A stretch of DNA of 62,000 bases from Glandiceps talaboti (GCF_964340395.1 NC_135550.1:14125908-14187907), one strand, 5' to 3'; numbered from the stretch's first letter, positions 1 to 13,370 are shown. Translations and numbers: made by a program. The notes: a model not told the origin generated them from the letters alone.

Positions 1-105
1 CCCAGTGAGAGGATGGTACATTGTATGTACTCCCCGTGTCGTTTCAAAATTAAAAAAAACACCTTTTAAGATAAATTGCTTTTTAAAGACACACAGTTTC
101 TATTA

Positions 106-146
<41 letters not shown>

Positions 147-911
147 TCGTTATTCTTCTTTAATGATCTTTAAGGAGTCCAAGTTGCGAACTGCTGTGAC
201 ATTTTTAATTTTAAAGTTGAAAATTTCCTGAATGATTCCTGTTTTTCTTAACATAGGAAGACACAGTAGTACTCACGTAAGATGCTAAATATCTGAAATG
301 TCCTCTTTTTTTATTGTAAGACTTGATTGTTCTGAAACGAGAGTATTCTCTACTGAATCCACTGTCGCTAAAACTTTTAGGTTGATGGAATAATTTATAT
401 GTCTGCCAACCTCAAATAATTCTTAACCCAATGTGGACCTTGAAACAGTTTGGTGACCCTCGGAAGTACGCCGAATCTGTAAATTAGCACAATCTGTCTA
501 CGTACGTCCTACATGCAATTTGCATGGAAATTTCCACAGAATTCAGACAAACACGCAACAACATGTAAATCATTTGAAACAGAAAAAAAGGGTGTTGGAA
601 TGGATGATTCGCATCACAGATTGTGTGAAGAGTGGGTACGATTTGTGAACCTGAAGATATACCAGAGGCGTATTACTATTAGGCACAAGTACCAACCCAT
701 CTCGTCGAACTTTTTAGGAGAGGTTTGACCTAGAATGTTAGACTGACAAATCTCGCGAGCGTTGAGTAACAAGTACGTGGCAATTCAAAAAAATTGGAAC
801 AATGAAATCATGGTGTGAGATAGATCTACAAGTCACGTATGACCTTTCATATTATATCGTCTGTCTAGCATATGGTACAATACAAGGCGTACACCAAAAT
901 TACCCAAATTA
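1..911. other. Non-coding; (CAA)n microsatellite
   Basis: No exon-like reading frame is recognised. A (CAA)n microsatellite lies at about 106–146. The 71-codon frame at 513–728 has no domain, no flanking splice signals and no codon pattern that supports coding. Confidence 0.5.
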
Positions 912-2700
912 GGGAACGATCAGTTTTTACGGCTGGGGGTGGGCCGGTGACTTTTTGTTCATGCTGTACTTAAAAATAGTGACCCCCCTGCAATTCATTC
1001 ACAAAACAATCCACCACCCCCTCTGACAAATAAAATAACACAATAACCCCCCCCATCTGTTGACAAGAAACACTATTTTTGTTCTTGCAAAAGACACTCT
1101 ATTCTCAAAGCATAATACCGCACACTGCATAGTTAATTTTACATGTTACATTTTCAGTAATTTTAAGTGTATCTGGTAAATTGCTAACCAAAATCCATTG
1201 TTTCACATGTATAAAGCTCTTTAGATAGGAACCCTATGAGAAGTATGATTGTCTGTTCACGGACATACAAAATATTCATGTTTTAGTAACCAAAAGTTCT
1301 AGGATATCTCTTAGATTGAGTATTGATAAGACATGTAGTTCGTACTATAGCTATGCAAAGTAACAGTTCAATAATTTGTACATGTATGATAAATCAACAC
1401 ATTAGGGGTGAGATCAGTAGGTAAAAAAAACTAATTCTTTTAGTAAGGCCTCAGAACCCCTTCCCCATCCCCTTCTAACTAAATTGGTAAAATTGTTGCA
1501 CACAGCACAATCAATTTCAATTCAGTATGTAGTATTATGTAGTGCTATGAATACAAAGCCAGTATGTAGTGAGGAAAAATAGCTTTTTTATTGGCACAAT
1601 AATGTATTTTAGTGCCATGCATAACAAATGTTTTCCCATTTTTCAATCTGACATTTTTAGAATTGTTTGTATTGGGGTACAAAACAGATTTCATTATAAA
1701 AGACCTCCTCTCACCCCCACCCCACACTAAAAGAATTTAGTTTTTACCTTACATTGAACTATTGATCTCAACCATAAATCAATTTGGGACTTCTAATGGA
1801 GATGATTGCAGTTATCATACATTAGATGTACAAAAATATATAGGAACTAGACTAACTATATACATGGACATTGAATATCCAATATCTAGACACAGGCTGG
1901 GTCAGGCACTTTTAGTCACAGTGTTTGCCACATATTATTTCAAACTGTCCTAAATTGGTTATGTTTGTGAGCAATTCCACATGTTCAGGTCAACATATTT
2001 TAAAGCCAGTAAATCTTAAGGTATTCCATTTCTTATGTGTTACATGTACAGCTACACAAGCAAGTTTTTCTACCACAAGATGACACAATGCAACTCATGG
2101 CATAGCGAGAAGTCATTTCTAACAAAAGCCATGGTGCAGTGTAGTGATGCCATACCATATGTATTGGATGTATCAAGAGACAGAGTTTTTGTTATATTTG
2201 AATGTATATTTATAGCTATTTGTTTATGGTTTATTTTATGCACATACATTGTTTTGTTTAATAGCTTGCACAGCGCCTGCAAGCGGCAGCATAGTGGCTC
2301 AATGACTAGTACGCATGCATGTCCTATATACTATGCAATGTTTTTTGGTGGTTTTACCCAAGGATGCATTACGGGACAATGACTACACATGCGTGTTCTA
2401 TATACGAAGTGCAATCTCTACGCCTAGAGCGCTATCTATGATATCATCGTGAGGCAGTAGCTCACAAATGAATCTACTCAGCTGTGCGAGCTTATTAGGG
2501 GCTTTGGCCTATTTATGATATTAAATGTATGAACATTTAAGTACAGGAGCGTGGCTCATGATTTTGTTTAGTTGAAAACAAGGTGACCCCCCCCCCCTTT
2601 ATTCACTTCGTAAAAATGATGACCCCCTTCTTTGAGTCCCAAATTAAGGTGACCCCCCCTCTGATTTGCCCCCCCCCGGCTGTAAAAACTGATCGCTCCC
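912..2700. mobile_element. PIF/Harbinger-like non-autonomous DNA transposon
   Basis: The two ends are terminal inverted repeats of 33 bp with 4 mismatches. The left end starts GGGAACGATCAGTTTTTAC (912 onward). The complement of the right end starts GGGAGCGATCAGTTTTTAC (reading back from 2700). TTA flanks both sides (909–911 and 2701–2703), which fits a 3-bp target duplication. GGG-starting ends with a TWA 3-bp duplication are typical of PIF/Harbinger elements. Subterminal GTGACCCCCC-type blocks repeat near both ends (950–1060 and 2583–2680). No transposase-like frame is seen inside; the longest frame, 2035–2382, shows no recognisable motif, so this is probably a non-autonomous copy. A smaller inverted repeat is nested at 1420–1748. 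Confidence 0.7.
1420..1748. mobile_element. Nested inverted-repeat (MITE-like) element
   Basis: The arms at 1420–1444 and 1726–1748 are inverted copies (GGTAAAA…CTAATTCTTTTAGT type), and flanking sequence around GAGATCA extends the pairing imperfectly. The element sits inside the larger 912–2700 transposon, so it is either a later insertion or a subterminal structure of it. No target duplication is clear. Confidence 0.45.
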
Positions 2701-2703
2701 TTA

Positions 2704-5700
2704 AGGGGGGTTTCTCACTCGCGCATACAGGAGCACAGTGAAAGACAAAAATGAAAAAGAAACGAAAACTTACACAAGACCGTTGAGGGCGTTTTCTAAT
2801 GGACAAAGAAACGATAGCGTGAGGGAAAACGATGACAGATACAGGAAATACAGCTTCCACGATTTTAAATATGAAATTAATTAAACAACACTAATCTGAT
2901 TTCTCGGATTGTCTTCAGTCAAATCTAAAATAGGTCTGAGCATAGACAATGTTATTGGTAATCATCTGAAGGTTTCATTTGCTATTGAGCAAAGTTGTGG
3001 TAAATATGGCTTCATCAGCATGGAAGATAATTCAAAACTGTGCTATTGATTTCACTTGAACCAAGGAAGCGATTGATACATTGAAAGATATAATTACCAG
3101 TATGAAGACTTTAGTTCATAGACAATCAAATCATTGTGTGTATGTATGAGATACAGTTGACCACAGACAAGTAAGAAATGTACATAATACTCAAAGGAAA
3201 AAATAAATACATTCATGTATTGTGTACCATTCTGACCTGAATGCCCCCCTTCCCCCACCTGTATGTAATAATAACGTAGCTGGTGAGATGTTTGAAGAGA
3301 AGTATGAATACCCACAGTATTAATGGTTTGTATATTGGCAAAAGTAGAGTAAAACTTACCCATGACAAGAAAAGGAACTCACTGCTAATATATAGCACTA
3401 AATTGGTGACACACTGTGGTTTCCTTGTTGCTGTGTATTTTCATATGTGTCACTAAAGTACCAGGAAAAAATCAGGACAACACAATCACTAAATAGCCAA
3501 GACTTATCTTGGTCTTTTAACTAACAAGAAGCTATCCAAACCAAGCCAGTATGTCAATTAAGCCAAATGCCAAAGCCTGGGTACACCATTAAGGGTCTAC
3601 CCACATGTGGCCCCTCCCCCTCTACACACACACACAACATAGCTATGCACATCTTTATCAAGTATCATTGTTTTTCGAATCTTCAAATGAAACTTGAAGC
3701 AAGGATTTTGATGATCAGTTGTATTTATTAACTCAGTACTTTACATAAAATATATATACACTAGCTTTGGAAATATAATGATGACAGGAACATCTTTCAT
3801 TTATAGTCAAATTATTAGTAATTTTTTGAAACACAAGAGAACAGGCTTGTTTAATATTGAAGGAACAATAGTATACATACATATGGACCACACATTTCAA
3901 AGCTTTGCATAATTCATAGTTTTTATAGACAATGGACAGGAGGAGATCTTACAGAACAAAAAGTGCAAAGATGTATTGTCTCAATTGGCCAAAAATTATT
4001 TTCTTCATTTGATAAATAAAATATTACAAAGAGAGTAAAAATATTATTTACATAGGAGGGCGGGAGCATAATGTAACTTATGCAGCAAAAAACTTGACAA
4101 AAGTAATAATACATGTACAGCAACGACATTACAAAAATAACACCATCATAACAAAGGTTTACTCACAATCTGTAATTTATGCTTTTGAAAAATTATGAAA
4201 AGACACGTAATTTAAAAATGTGACAAAAATATGTATTTTGATTAATATATGAAACAAAACATTGTATTGCTGTTAATGAACTAAATGAGTCTTTTGAAAA
4301 TAGAGAAATAAAAACATGAAATGGGTAAATTGATACATTTTTGTATATTCAAAAAATAAATATGAATATTAAATAGACAACTTTGCATATGATTATTATG
4401 AATGTTTTTCTGAACACTTAACAATCTCATTTCTATTCCCTTAGATGTCATCGATGATAAAATCTGATGCACAGCAAATGGAATTCCTTCCTTGTTGGTG
4501 ATGGAACAGCAAAGAGACAGTATTTGCACATAAACAATTGTATGACCAATTCAATTTTGTCACAGCAAATTTTCAAAACACACAGATGTACACAAAATGA
4601 ATGTTACCCCTCCTTAATGCCATACTACAAAGTATTAGGTTTGCAATGCATCATTTTTTTATATAATCAACGATCCCTTACTAAACATAAAATCAATTTT
4701 CATTGTTTGGGAGACATCAATATGGCTGACGTAAATCAAAGTGCTTATTTACATAATTTGCATAATACAGGTACTTGAACGGTTGAGACTCGAAAAGGAC
4801 AGACTAACAAGAAGAAGATAGAAGCAATCGGAAGATAGGATATTGTAAATAACATCTTGCTGAATCAGTGAAAGAATCTTGAAGTAGGAAAATAGTAATA
4901 TATAAAAATTTGAAAATTGTGTTTCCGATAACATGACTGATCCTAGTTTAAGCCGATGACCCTAAACATTTTTAATCAAATAAAATAAAAGTCAAAATGA
5001 TGACTAATTCTTTGTCTTCCTGACCTTCATAGGCTTCATGTATGTCTTTTCAAATGATGCCTGTACATTATATTTCAATAAATCACAGTAGGGTTATTCT
5101 GACCGACATTTCAGGTTTCTTTTGTTTTTAGGTCGAGCAATATTTATCAAAAATAAAAACAATTAAAAAGATTTTTAAAAATAAAATAAACTATCACAGA
5201 AGGGTTATTCTGATCGACATTTCATTTTTTTGTTTTTAGGTCGACGCAATATTTAAAAAAATAAAAACTAAAAACAATTAAAAAAGATAAAATAAAATAA
5301 AATAAAATATGACCCCGACCTACCTACCCTATTTTCTGAGGCCATGTTATCAGAACACACAAATTATCTTTTTTTTTCACCTTACTAAATCTACCACTGC
5401 ATCAAGACATTGACCTGGTCTGATGTTGTGTCTTTGTTCTCAAAAAACTGAAAGTAAGGAATTTACAATACTGTAGTTATACAAATGATAATTCATTCTA
5501 AGACATCAAAACTAAGAAACAATTTCTGATAATCTTTGTCATCAAATGTTGATCATAGACATGTTAATTTAATTATGTACCTTCACTCATATCTCTTTAC
5601 AGGTGACCCTATTTTTAAAAATGTTTCTCATTACTTTTTCATGGCAACTATGGGTCGGTCAGTCGATTAAAAAAAAATAAAATCATCTTCATCGTGTTTC

Positions 5701-7036
5701 TCTACATCTCCTTTTCCTCCTCTCTATCTTCTTTTTATTGGATTCCTGGTAACAAGCCTTTTCCCAGCTTCTCTATACAATTGTCATGTTTTCACCCCCC
5801 CCCCCCCGCCCCCGAATAACTTCCATCATGAAAACATGCTCTGTTCATGAGCAAGTGTTGTCATCGCCACCATGACTAGCTGACATCGACAGTCTAGACA
5901 CTAGCTTATTCTTGCCAGAATCATATTCTGCAAAATATTATGGGCAGATGCAAATTATATTTTGATGTCAGAGCTGAAAATTTGGGTCAGTCGGGTAATG
6001 AGAAATAGAAAAAAAATCATCCTAAGGTCCTCTACTTCATTTTTACACAATTCCTACATTAAGAATTCCTACAAAAGTGTGGTATATCACACAAATTATC
6101 ATGTTTGTATAAATTATCGAAATTTTTTGCTGTAAATGCACAACTGTCTTATAACTTGTCTTCCATTTTTCTTAATTTTAATAAGATTAGGGAGAACGGG
6201 CGATTTCAGGTAGCCATACTACTTTTAATTTGATGGGGAATGCATGTGATAGGGGGGGGGGACTAGGGGGAGGAGGTGATCTCTGGTACATTTTACCTAC
6301 TTATTGCCCTTAGCAAAAACAATTTTTTTTAATGAATTGGTCGTCAGATATTGTAAATCGTTAAATTATAAAGGTCAAGTAATAAACAGTTGTATTAATG
6401 GATAATTGAATAAAAAACATAAACATGGTAAAATGTATATAAATCATTTGGTTCTACAAATTATCAATTCATTACAAAATTACATACTTATTTGGGTCAA
6501 CTTTCTCTTTAAATAAAGCCACCGTTGAGGAGCAGTGTGGCCTACAGTACTACTGATAGCCAAATTTTGTTGTTGTGAGTCAAAATGATAAAAACAAACT
6601 GGCATTGCTTATGAGTCACCATGCCACATAGTAAGAGATAGGGGAACACCAAATTTTGATGTGTCACTAGAAATTGTGTCAGTCAGTGGTGCATAAAATT
6701 GGCTTAGAGGGTATACTGCTGAGGAAATAATTTCAAACATTAAAGGAATATTGTTGAAATAAAAAATGTAAGGGTGAATCAATGATCAATATAATTTTCC
6801 ACTATTTGGAAGACATTTTATGGGAAGATGTCCACCTCTTTGTCAACATATTACGGATTATACCATGCACGAGCCAGGTTCAACGAAAAATATGGAATAT
6901 ATACTCTGGTTGTACTACATCACGACCACGCGTGTCTATACATCCCTGGTTCTGCTGTGTTGACATATCAGTCAAAATGTTCAAAATTGCCACTACTTTC
7001 CCCGTTTTAAAAAATATTACTGGCAATGGTATTATT
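2704..7036. other. Non-coding region with dispersed repeats
   Basis: No gene is recognised on either strand. There is a direct repeat of about 110 bp at 5087–5170 and 5197–5290 (both contain GGGTTATTCTGAYCGACATTTC and GTTTTTAGGTCG). A family of short GGTCGG/GGTCAGTCG-bearing fragments lies at 5320, 5650 and 5983. Poly-C runs occur at about 5798 and poly-G at about 6250. A segment around 6625–6730 has a diverged second copy at 9425–9520. Confidence 0.5.
6625..6730. repeat. Dispersed repeat, copy 1 (second copy about 9425–9520)
   Basis: Both copies share GATAGGGGA(A/T)CACCAAATTTTG followed by a GTCAC block, a GTGTCAGTC block and a GGCTTAGA block in the same order and spacing. This is an old dispersed element of unknown class. 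Confidence 0.45.
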
Positions 7037-7199
7037 ATATTATTCCCCAATATTTTTCTTCATTGAACATTCAGCTGGAAAATACTTGTGACCTAAGGGT
7101 TGTCACTACTGGTCTAGCAACTCGTAGTGACAAGTAAGGGCCCCTTAGGTCACTCATATTTTCTTTGGCTGAACGAAGAAAAACATTGGGGAATAATAT
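7037..7199. mobile_element. Foldback/MITE-like palindromic element, 163 bp
   Basis: The two halves are imperfect inverted copies. The left half starts ATATTATTCCCCAAT and continues to GTGACCTAAGGG. The right half ends in the complementary ATTGGGGAATAATAT. The centre is a short GTCACTA…TAGTGAC stem. There is no coding capacity. The structure is typical of a small non-autonomous foldback element. Confidence 0.55.
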
Positions 7200-8305
7200 C
7201 TAATTGTACAATCAATACAGCTGATTTTAATGACGATATATTATTCCACAATATTTTTGTTTTCATGCATCAAAGCAAAAATACTATAAATAGCACCTTG
7301 TGATTACATATCCAATGTAGCATCAAAACTCAACAATTTTATGACTGATTGAAGACAAATTGTGAAATGATAGAATTATATCTGTGCTATCATTCATGAG
7401 GAAATAAAATTATTTTTTGGAAAGATGTTGAATCATGTTTCAATTGTCACAGACTTTTAATGATGGAGGACTTGATGATATAAAATTCTCAATACATGGC
7501 CTACCTGAATAATTTATTCCCTATCTACATTAATCCAATAATTATCACTTAAACTTTTAGTTGATAACCTAATTGATTGCTACGCATAATAGTCATTATG
7601 AGGTCAAATTAGTGCAATTAATTGTCTTACTGTAAAATTGTTGTCTTCTGAAGAGCGAAAATACAGAGGAAGAACATTTTTCTTAAATTTACACAAGACA
7701 GGTGCAAACACTGAACGCATATTGATTGGTACAGAAATTTCATGTTTGATATTTTTAGGCAAAAAAAATTTTCATCATATGCAATAATTTGCAGTGAATA
7801 TCTCGTAAATCAACAACTGAGAGACTTTGCATCTCCCAAATTATCTGAGCAGTTATCATGTATTGTTTTATGATTTGACATCTAGCAATCAGCAAAACGT
7901 AACTCTTATATTGTATTTGAAGTTCTATTGTAGAAAAATTTGCATATTGATATTATAATCAGTATAATATTGAAATATACAACAGTAGTCAAACAGACAG
8001 AAAATTATGACAGATTATAATCAACTGAAAATAGTGACCAAAAGAGTTGTAATCTTTTGAAAATTTAGGGTTTTTTTTAAAACAAAAATATGATTTAAGG
8101 CACCATGCATGTAAATATTGTAAACATGATGGTTTAAGAACAATAATTCATCATTATTTACATATACTGGGTTATAATAATCTAGTATACCATTATATAC
8201 ATCTTCAATGATGGACTGTACACACCAGACTATTTATCATATTTGGGTGGCGTTTTTTTGTTGTCTATCTATCGTCCCCATCAATCAAGCTTGACGGATT
8301 ATATG
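7200..8305. other. Non-coding flank of the Ly6-like gene
   Basis: This is AT-rich sequence with no recognisable exon. It includes the 3' flank, and presumably part of the 3' UTR, of the minus-strand Ly6-family gene. Confidence 0.4.
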
Positions 8306-11300
8306 TTATAGCAACACTGCAGTGGTTAGTACTGTCATAACCAAACTGATTGTGGGTATGTGATGGAGAGTAGATGCTATACTCTCATTACAAAGATCTG
8401 TATTACAGCATTCTACACAGCCCCATGCATCTTTACCCTTGTCGCACCAATATGATTTGGATAACTGCTCCGTTGCTTCCTGACAGCCCGATTGTGATGC
8501 ACACTCCTTGTCTATGCGTAACTTTTCCCTTGTTGCTGTAAAAACAAAGAGTACACAATTCAATATTTACGACTGTCATCACCAATCAAAAAATACACAA
8601 ATACAGAACCTGTCATCTCAGAAGACTTTCCTATAAATCTACTGTCCTTATCAAAAATGAGGTCTGTGAGAAGCAAAGAAAATGAATATCACTAGTTGTT
8701 AAAACATGCATAGATTATTTTAAAGAGGCCATATGGATGAGGATTGGGTATTTATTTTGGATTTTAATTTATCTAACAATTTTATCATGGCTTCCAACTT
8801 GAAAAAATCAACCAATGTGAAACAATATATGCCAAGTCTTTGTTTGTAATTCAATAAATTGCAGAAGATTAATAAATGTGTAAAATGTTTGTTATTGTAT
8901 GTACACTACACATCTTGTAGCTTTTTGCAATGCATTGAGATACAAACACAGACCTGGTGTATGTTGTTTCACATTGATTTCTCAAGTAGGAAGCCATGAT
9001 AAAATTGAGAAATATAAATTAAAAAATCCAAAATAAAATACCCAATCCTCATCCTCATGGCCACTTCAATAATCTGTGCACAGGTTGAATTAATATTCTG
9101 TTCGACACTTCTAAAAGGAAATAAAAAATGGAAAGGATAGAGCTAGAAAAGAACCACTGTATTATTTAACTGCCAGTCTGCATACCATTTAGATAATGAA
9201 ATGATGGACTGTGAATTGACAATTACAATAAAAAACGAAATCCCCTGCTACATTTGCGAAAAATAATACATAACTGACAATCTCAGCAATATGCTCACTT
9301 TATTTCACCACTTTTTGTATTATTGGTGGCATTTAGCCTTCTAAATTAATGATAATAAAAATGTGTTGTTGGCCAAACTGATAGAAATTGTTTTTTCCTG
9401 TGAGCTACCTTATAGAGGATTATTAGGATAGGGGATCACCAAATTTTGGCGGGTCACAAAAAGCTGAGCTGTGTGTCAGTCGGATGTCAAATCGGCTTAG
9501 AAGGCACACTGATTACAGCAATGAATAATTCATTGCAATACACATTACTTTATGTTAACACGCTGTCACATAAAACATGTCAGGTGTGTACACCAAACAC
9601 AATTTTGAAATTATACATTTAAATTAAAATTTTGAATGGATGAATATAAAATATTATTTTGAATGGGTGAAAATGTAACTACCGCTGGATTACATTATTT
9701 TACATATAATATTGTAACAACAAAAAGAAAATAAATAGGTCTATGATAAATAATATAATAATCTCGTCCCGAGGAGAAATAGTAACTAGAATGTAGTCAT
9801 TTTTATTTTATTATAGTATCAGTAAAAAAACAGATTTTTTTAATACCTATGGGAATATCAGTACAGTACTATGGAAACAGCTCAAAAACTAACCGTAAAA
9901 CTACCGCATTAAATTAAGCTGTTACAGGAAAGGAAAATATGAGTGAATCAAACAAATGCAGGACTTCCATGAATATAAATGAGTTCCATGAAATACTGTC
10001 ACATGTTTTGAAATAAATACACGACTTCCATGAATATAAATGAGTTCCATGAAATACTGTCACATGTTTTGAAATAAATACAGGACTTCCATGAATATAA
10101 ATGAGTTCCATGAAATATTGTAACATATTTTTAGACATAAACATGAAAAAAATACATACATGCACTTTAAGTAGAGTATACATTTCACCTTCAATTACTG
10201 GGAGAATTGAGTGTATAATGGAGTTTGGTTTGTATTCAAGAAAGATATTTTCAGTTGATTGCTTTACTAACAGCAAAGTAAGAGATGGCATTCTCATATT
10301 GAAAGGCCGCATGTTTTCTTTGTTAAGCTGTGGGCTGAATCATGGAAGTCATTATGTGTAGGCCATTTTGCTTTATTAGTATAACAACGGCATATTGCTG
10401 GATAAAAGTACAACATAATAGAATAGCATGGATAATGAATGAGAAATGTTATAAATATATCATGACAAGAAATATTTGCCTTATCTATATTAACTGCTAC
10501 ATTTTCATACACATCACCCATATTACAGTAAGTTGCTATACACACATTACATGTTCGGCAATATTATTAGCTCTGCCAATTTGTCTTAAAGTAACACATG
10601 CTTCTCTGTATTTGCTGTCCAGGATAGTCATTTGTTGTATATCAATATACTTACATGTTCATGACCATATTGTCTTAACCCTTTTACCACCAATTCCCGC
10701 TATTGTGGGAACATGCAAGCGGTAAATAACATGTGTTTCTCTGTATTTGCTGCGTAGGATAGTCATTTGTTGTATATCAATATACTTACATGACCATATT
10801 GTCTGAGTCAGACATCTGTCCTGTGTGGAGCTACATGACTTCACAGCATTACTACCTTTACATTGGATATTGGAATCTTCATATTCACATGTAAAACACT
10901 GTAGGCCTATGAACAGATACAATTAAACATACATAGTCACATTTTTTTTCTCCCAAGGTTTGGGAATCCAAATAACAGAGCAGGAACAGATTCTGTAAAA
11001 CTTAGATAAATTATAATACCAATATATGTTTAGGTACATTGTTAACATACAACACACTTTACATATAAAACAAATGCATTACTTATTTATAAATGGAATA
11101 TCTGGCAATGTTTGTTTTTAATTCCCTGTAACATTTTATTGGCATTCACTAACAATGTATGTGAGTTCGTTTAGCAAATACACCAGTCAATAATCTCCAT
11201 GGCTACCACTTAGATTAAAAGCACTCATACAAATCTAAACTATAATATACTTTGCAAGAATGAATATACATTTTCTTTACACCATATAAAGCACTCATCT

Positions 11301-12875
11301 CTCTATTTTGGACAACCACTTGTATCAAAAGGGTGCATTTTATTTTTCATAAATTTTAGACTGGGTACAACTGAGTTGTCTTACCTTATGAAAATGTCCG
11401 GCCAAAAAAAAAAAATACATTTTCAAATATAATTCAAAATTTTCTTCAGAACTCCCATCATATGAATAATATAATGATGGGTCTTTCCAGTGTTGAATTA
11501 TTGGATGTGTATAATTTGTGTCTGGTGGAAGTCAAACAAAGGGGAATTTTTTATACAAACAGACCTTTGATATTTCTAGTATCAGGACAACCCATATACA
11601 GGAGACACATCACAACAGTTATATACAAAGTCTAGCTTGTAATTGACATCATGTGACAAAAGTATACACTGTATGACTGTGATAGGAGAGGAGGTTTGAT
11701 TTGTGTGATTGAAGTCATGGTGTAGTTTAGTTATGGACAACAACATAGTGAAAACAGAAGACATACTTGGTTGAAAATAAAATTATGTACCAACAAGCTG
11801 TGTCATCATCATGTATTTACATATTCGATGACATGTACTTTATCACCCAATAAATATTTGCCATGCCAATTTTCCAGCAAGCACTATATCACTAAAAATC
11901 ACATTCGGTTAAAATATCTGGTACACAGTTGTCAAGATAGTATTGTTTGGTTTGGTTTGTCAATCATAATGTAGACCATGGATGTATATAGGGAGATGCA
12001 TCCATGTGTAAACTAAGGTCAAGTTCACTCTAGAACTGTGTGTTTTGTTATTAATTTACATTAGAAAAATGACTAAATCAATATTTGGATCAATCAGGTA
12101 CTCATTCAATCAATTTTTGAGTTAAATAACATTTCGATCTACTGAAAAACAGCAATTTTTATCTCGTATTGTCCAATAAAACTATGGTTGTGTTGGTTGT
12201 GTGAGGTTTTGTACACGCTTTGTATGTGGCCGCTTCAAGAAGGTCAGTGTGCATGGTTCTGGTAGATACAAAAACAAAGTGTTTCCTTGAAAAGCCGAAG
12301 AAACGTAGACATTACGCTAATTTTTTTCCTATGCTCTAGCTAAAACGCTGGATATATTCTACGAAGTTCTGTCTTCGAATTTCAGTCTTTTAAGTTATGG
12401 TACTGATAGCCATGGCCATTCGTGGTAATATCGTAATAATACCGCGCAAAATTATCGTCATAGACATTCCAGTTGCACTAAGTCTTACTTCACTACGTAA
12501 ACTTGGTAGCGATCTCTTGTGTATGGTGTCTGTCATCCGCAACCAGCGAATACTGAACCTGTTATACGGGCAGACAGGCTAGTAGGACACACTTCTGAGA
12601 CAAGGCAGGTGTTTACATTATGTATGACACAGCATTGACAGGTACTATGTGTCAAAAAAAAGTGAATCATGTGTGGCGATTCAACACTCGTTACCAATGA
12701 CGCTTTTTACGTGTTCACCGTAACGGTTAAACTGCTCAACGAAAGGTCTAGAATTAGAAAACGATATTTATCTCAATGATGCTCCGTACACCTTGCAAAC
12801 ATTCACATCAAAAGTAAGCAACCTACCTGATGAAACAGTTACCGCAATCGCTAAGAAAATGACTACCTTTTCCAT
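8306..12875 (-). CDS. Ly6/uPAR-family GPI-anchored three-finger protein
   Basis: The exons on the minus strand are 12875–12827, 10906–10790 and 8535–8306. The joins have phases 1 and 1, AG/GT borders and a 131-residue product. Exon 1 begins at an ATG (12875) and encodes a signal peptide (MEKVVIFLAIAVTVSSG). The mature protein starts LQCFTC, the classic Ly6/uPAR opening with its first cysteine pair. Further cysteines lead to the C-terminal signature CVECCNTDLCN (compare CCxxDxCN). A hydrophobic tail (ISLVMTVLTTAVLL, then stop) fits GPI-anchor addition, so the protein is expected on the outer cell surface. The family includes receptors, adhesion proteins and toxin-like modulators, and the ligand cannot be told. 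Intron 1 is about 1.9 kb. Intron 2 (2.3 kb) holds a MITE, a 61-bp tandem repeat and a duplicated copy of the exon 2 splice donor region. Confidence 0.85.
8712..9075. mobile_element. MITE-like inverted-repeat element in Ly6 intron 2
   Basis: The left arm (8712–8826) and right arm (about 8965–9075) are imperfect inverted copies of about 105–115 bp. Both include AGATTATT, GAGGATTGGGTATT, ATTTTATCATGGCTTCC and CAATGTGAAAC blocks. They are separated by about 140 bp. There is no open frame. The structure is a miniature inverted-repeat element; the target duplication is not clear. Confidence 0.6.
9425..9520. repeat. Dispersed repeat, copy 2
   Basis: This is a diverged copy of the segment at 6625–6730 (GATAGGGGATCACCAAATTTTG block followed by GTCAC, GTGTCAGTC and GGCTTAGA blocks). 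Confidence 0.45.
9960..10131. repeat. 61-bp tandem repeat, about 2.8 copies
   Basis: The units start with GACTTCCATGAATATAAATG at about 9962, 10023 and 10084, a period of 61 bp. The third copy is partial. It lies in intron 2 of the Ly6-like gene. Confidence 0.8.
10599..10803. repeat. Duplicated splice-donor segment
   Basis: A block of about 75 bp (CTCTGTATTTGCTG … ATATACTTACATG … ACCATATTGTCT) occurs at 10605–10675 and again at 10738–10803. On the minus strand the second copy contains the end of Ly6 exon 2 and its GTAAGT donor (10789). The first copy carries a duplicate GTAAGT donor about 130 bp inside the intron. Between them is a short hairpin sequence (10690–10720). Confidence 0.65.
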
Positions 12876-13344
12876 GTCCACAATAACATTTTGTTACTGG
12901 TCGAGTTATGAGGAGACGTTTGTCACTGAGGCTTGGCAGGTATGCAAATCACGCCGATAATGGTCACCGGGGTCAGTCCGCATGCGCACATAAACTCTGT
13001 TGTTTCGAAAAGTCAGTTCGGTAGTAGAATTTAGAAAGAGATGGTCGGAGTCAAGCAGACACAGAATATAGTACATCTCCTTATAAGGCAACTCAAAATA
13101 GCTCTCGAATATATTTAAGCTAATTCCATATATTTCACTCCATTTTCTCAATGCTATAATTTATGTTGTTTGAGGTGCCATTTTTTGACAAAGTATTATC
13201 GTATGTTGTTTTGCAAGTATCACGTTTGGGTGGAAGGAGGGAGAGTTTGAATTGGACTCTCTAGTAACCGTTCTATGTTGTTTTTAATTAACCTTTTCCA
13301 CCTACATGGGATTGCTGAAACTAACCCATAGTATGAAATAAAAC
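12876..13344. other. Ly6-like gene upstream region; LINE remnant near its right end
   Basis: This contains the putative promoter of the minus-strand Ly6-like gene (upstream means higher coordinates). No TATA box is clear. Its right part overlaps a degraded LINE fragment (about 13220–13370). No other gene is recognised. Confidence 0.4.
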
Positions 13345-13370
13345 CACTACAAAATCTACGTACATTTGTT
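13220..13370 (-). mobile_element. Degraded LINE (non-LTR retrotransposon) ORF2 C-terminal remnant
   Basis: On the minus strand a frame reads FISYYGLVSAIPCRWKRLI. This resembles the region downstream of the reverse transcriptase in non-LTR element ORF2 proteins (pattern of 'YY.L..AIP..WK..I'). The fragment is short and has no other parts of the element. It lies at the left edge of the first 10-kb duplicated unit, and a reverse-transcriptase fragment in the same orientation lies at the left edge of the second unit. Confidence 0.45.

Noticed and set aside
2035-2382. 115-codon frame inside the transposon
   Set aside because: It has no transposase or other motif and overlapping frames on the other strand are equally open.
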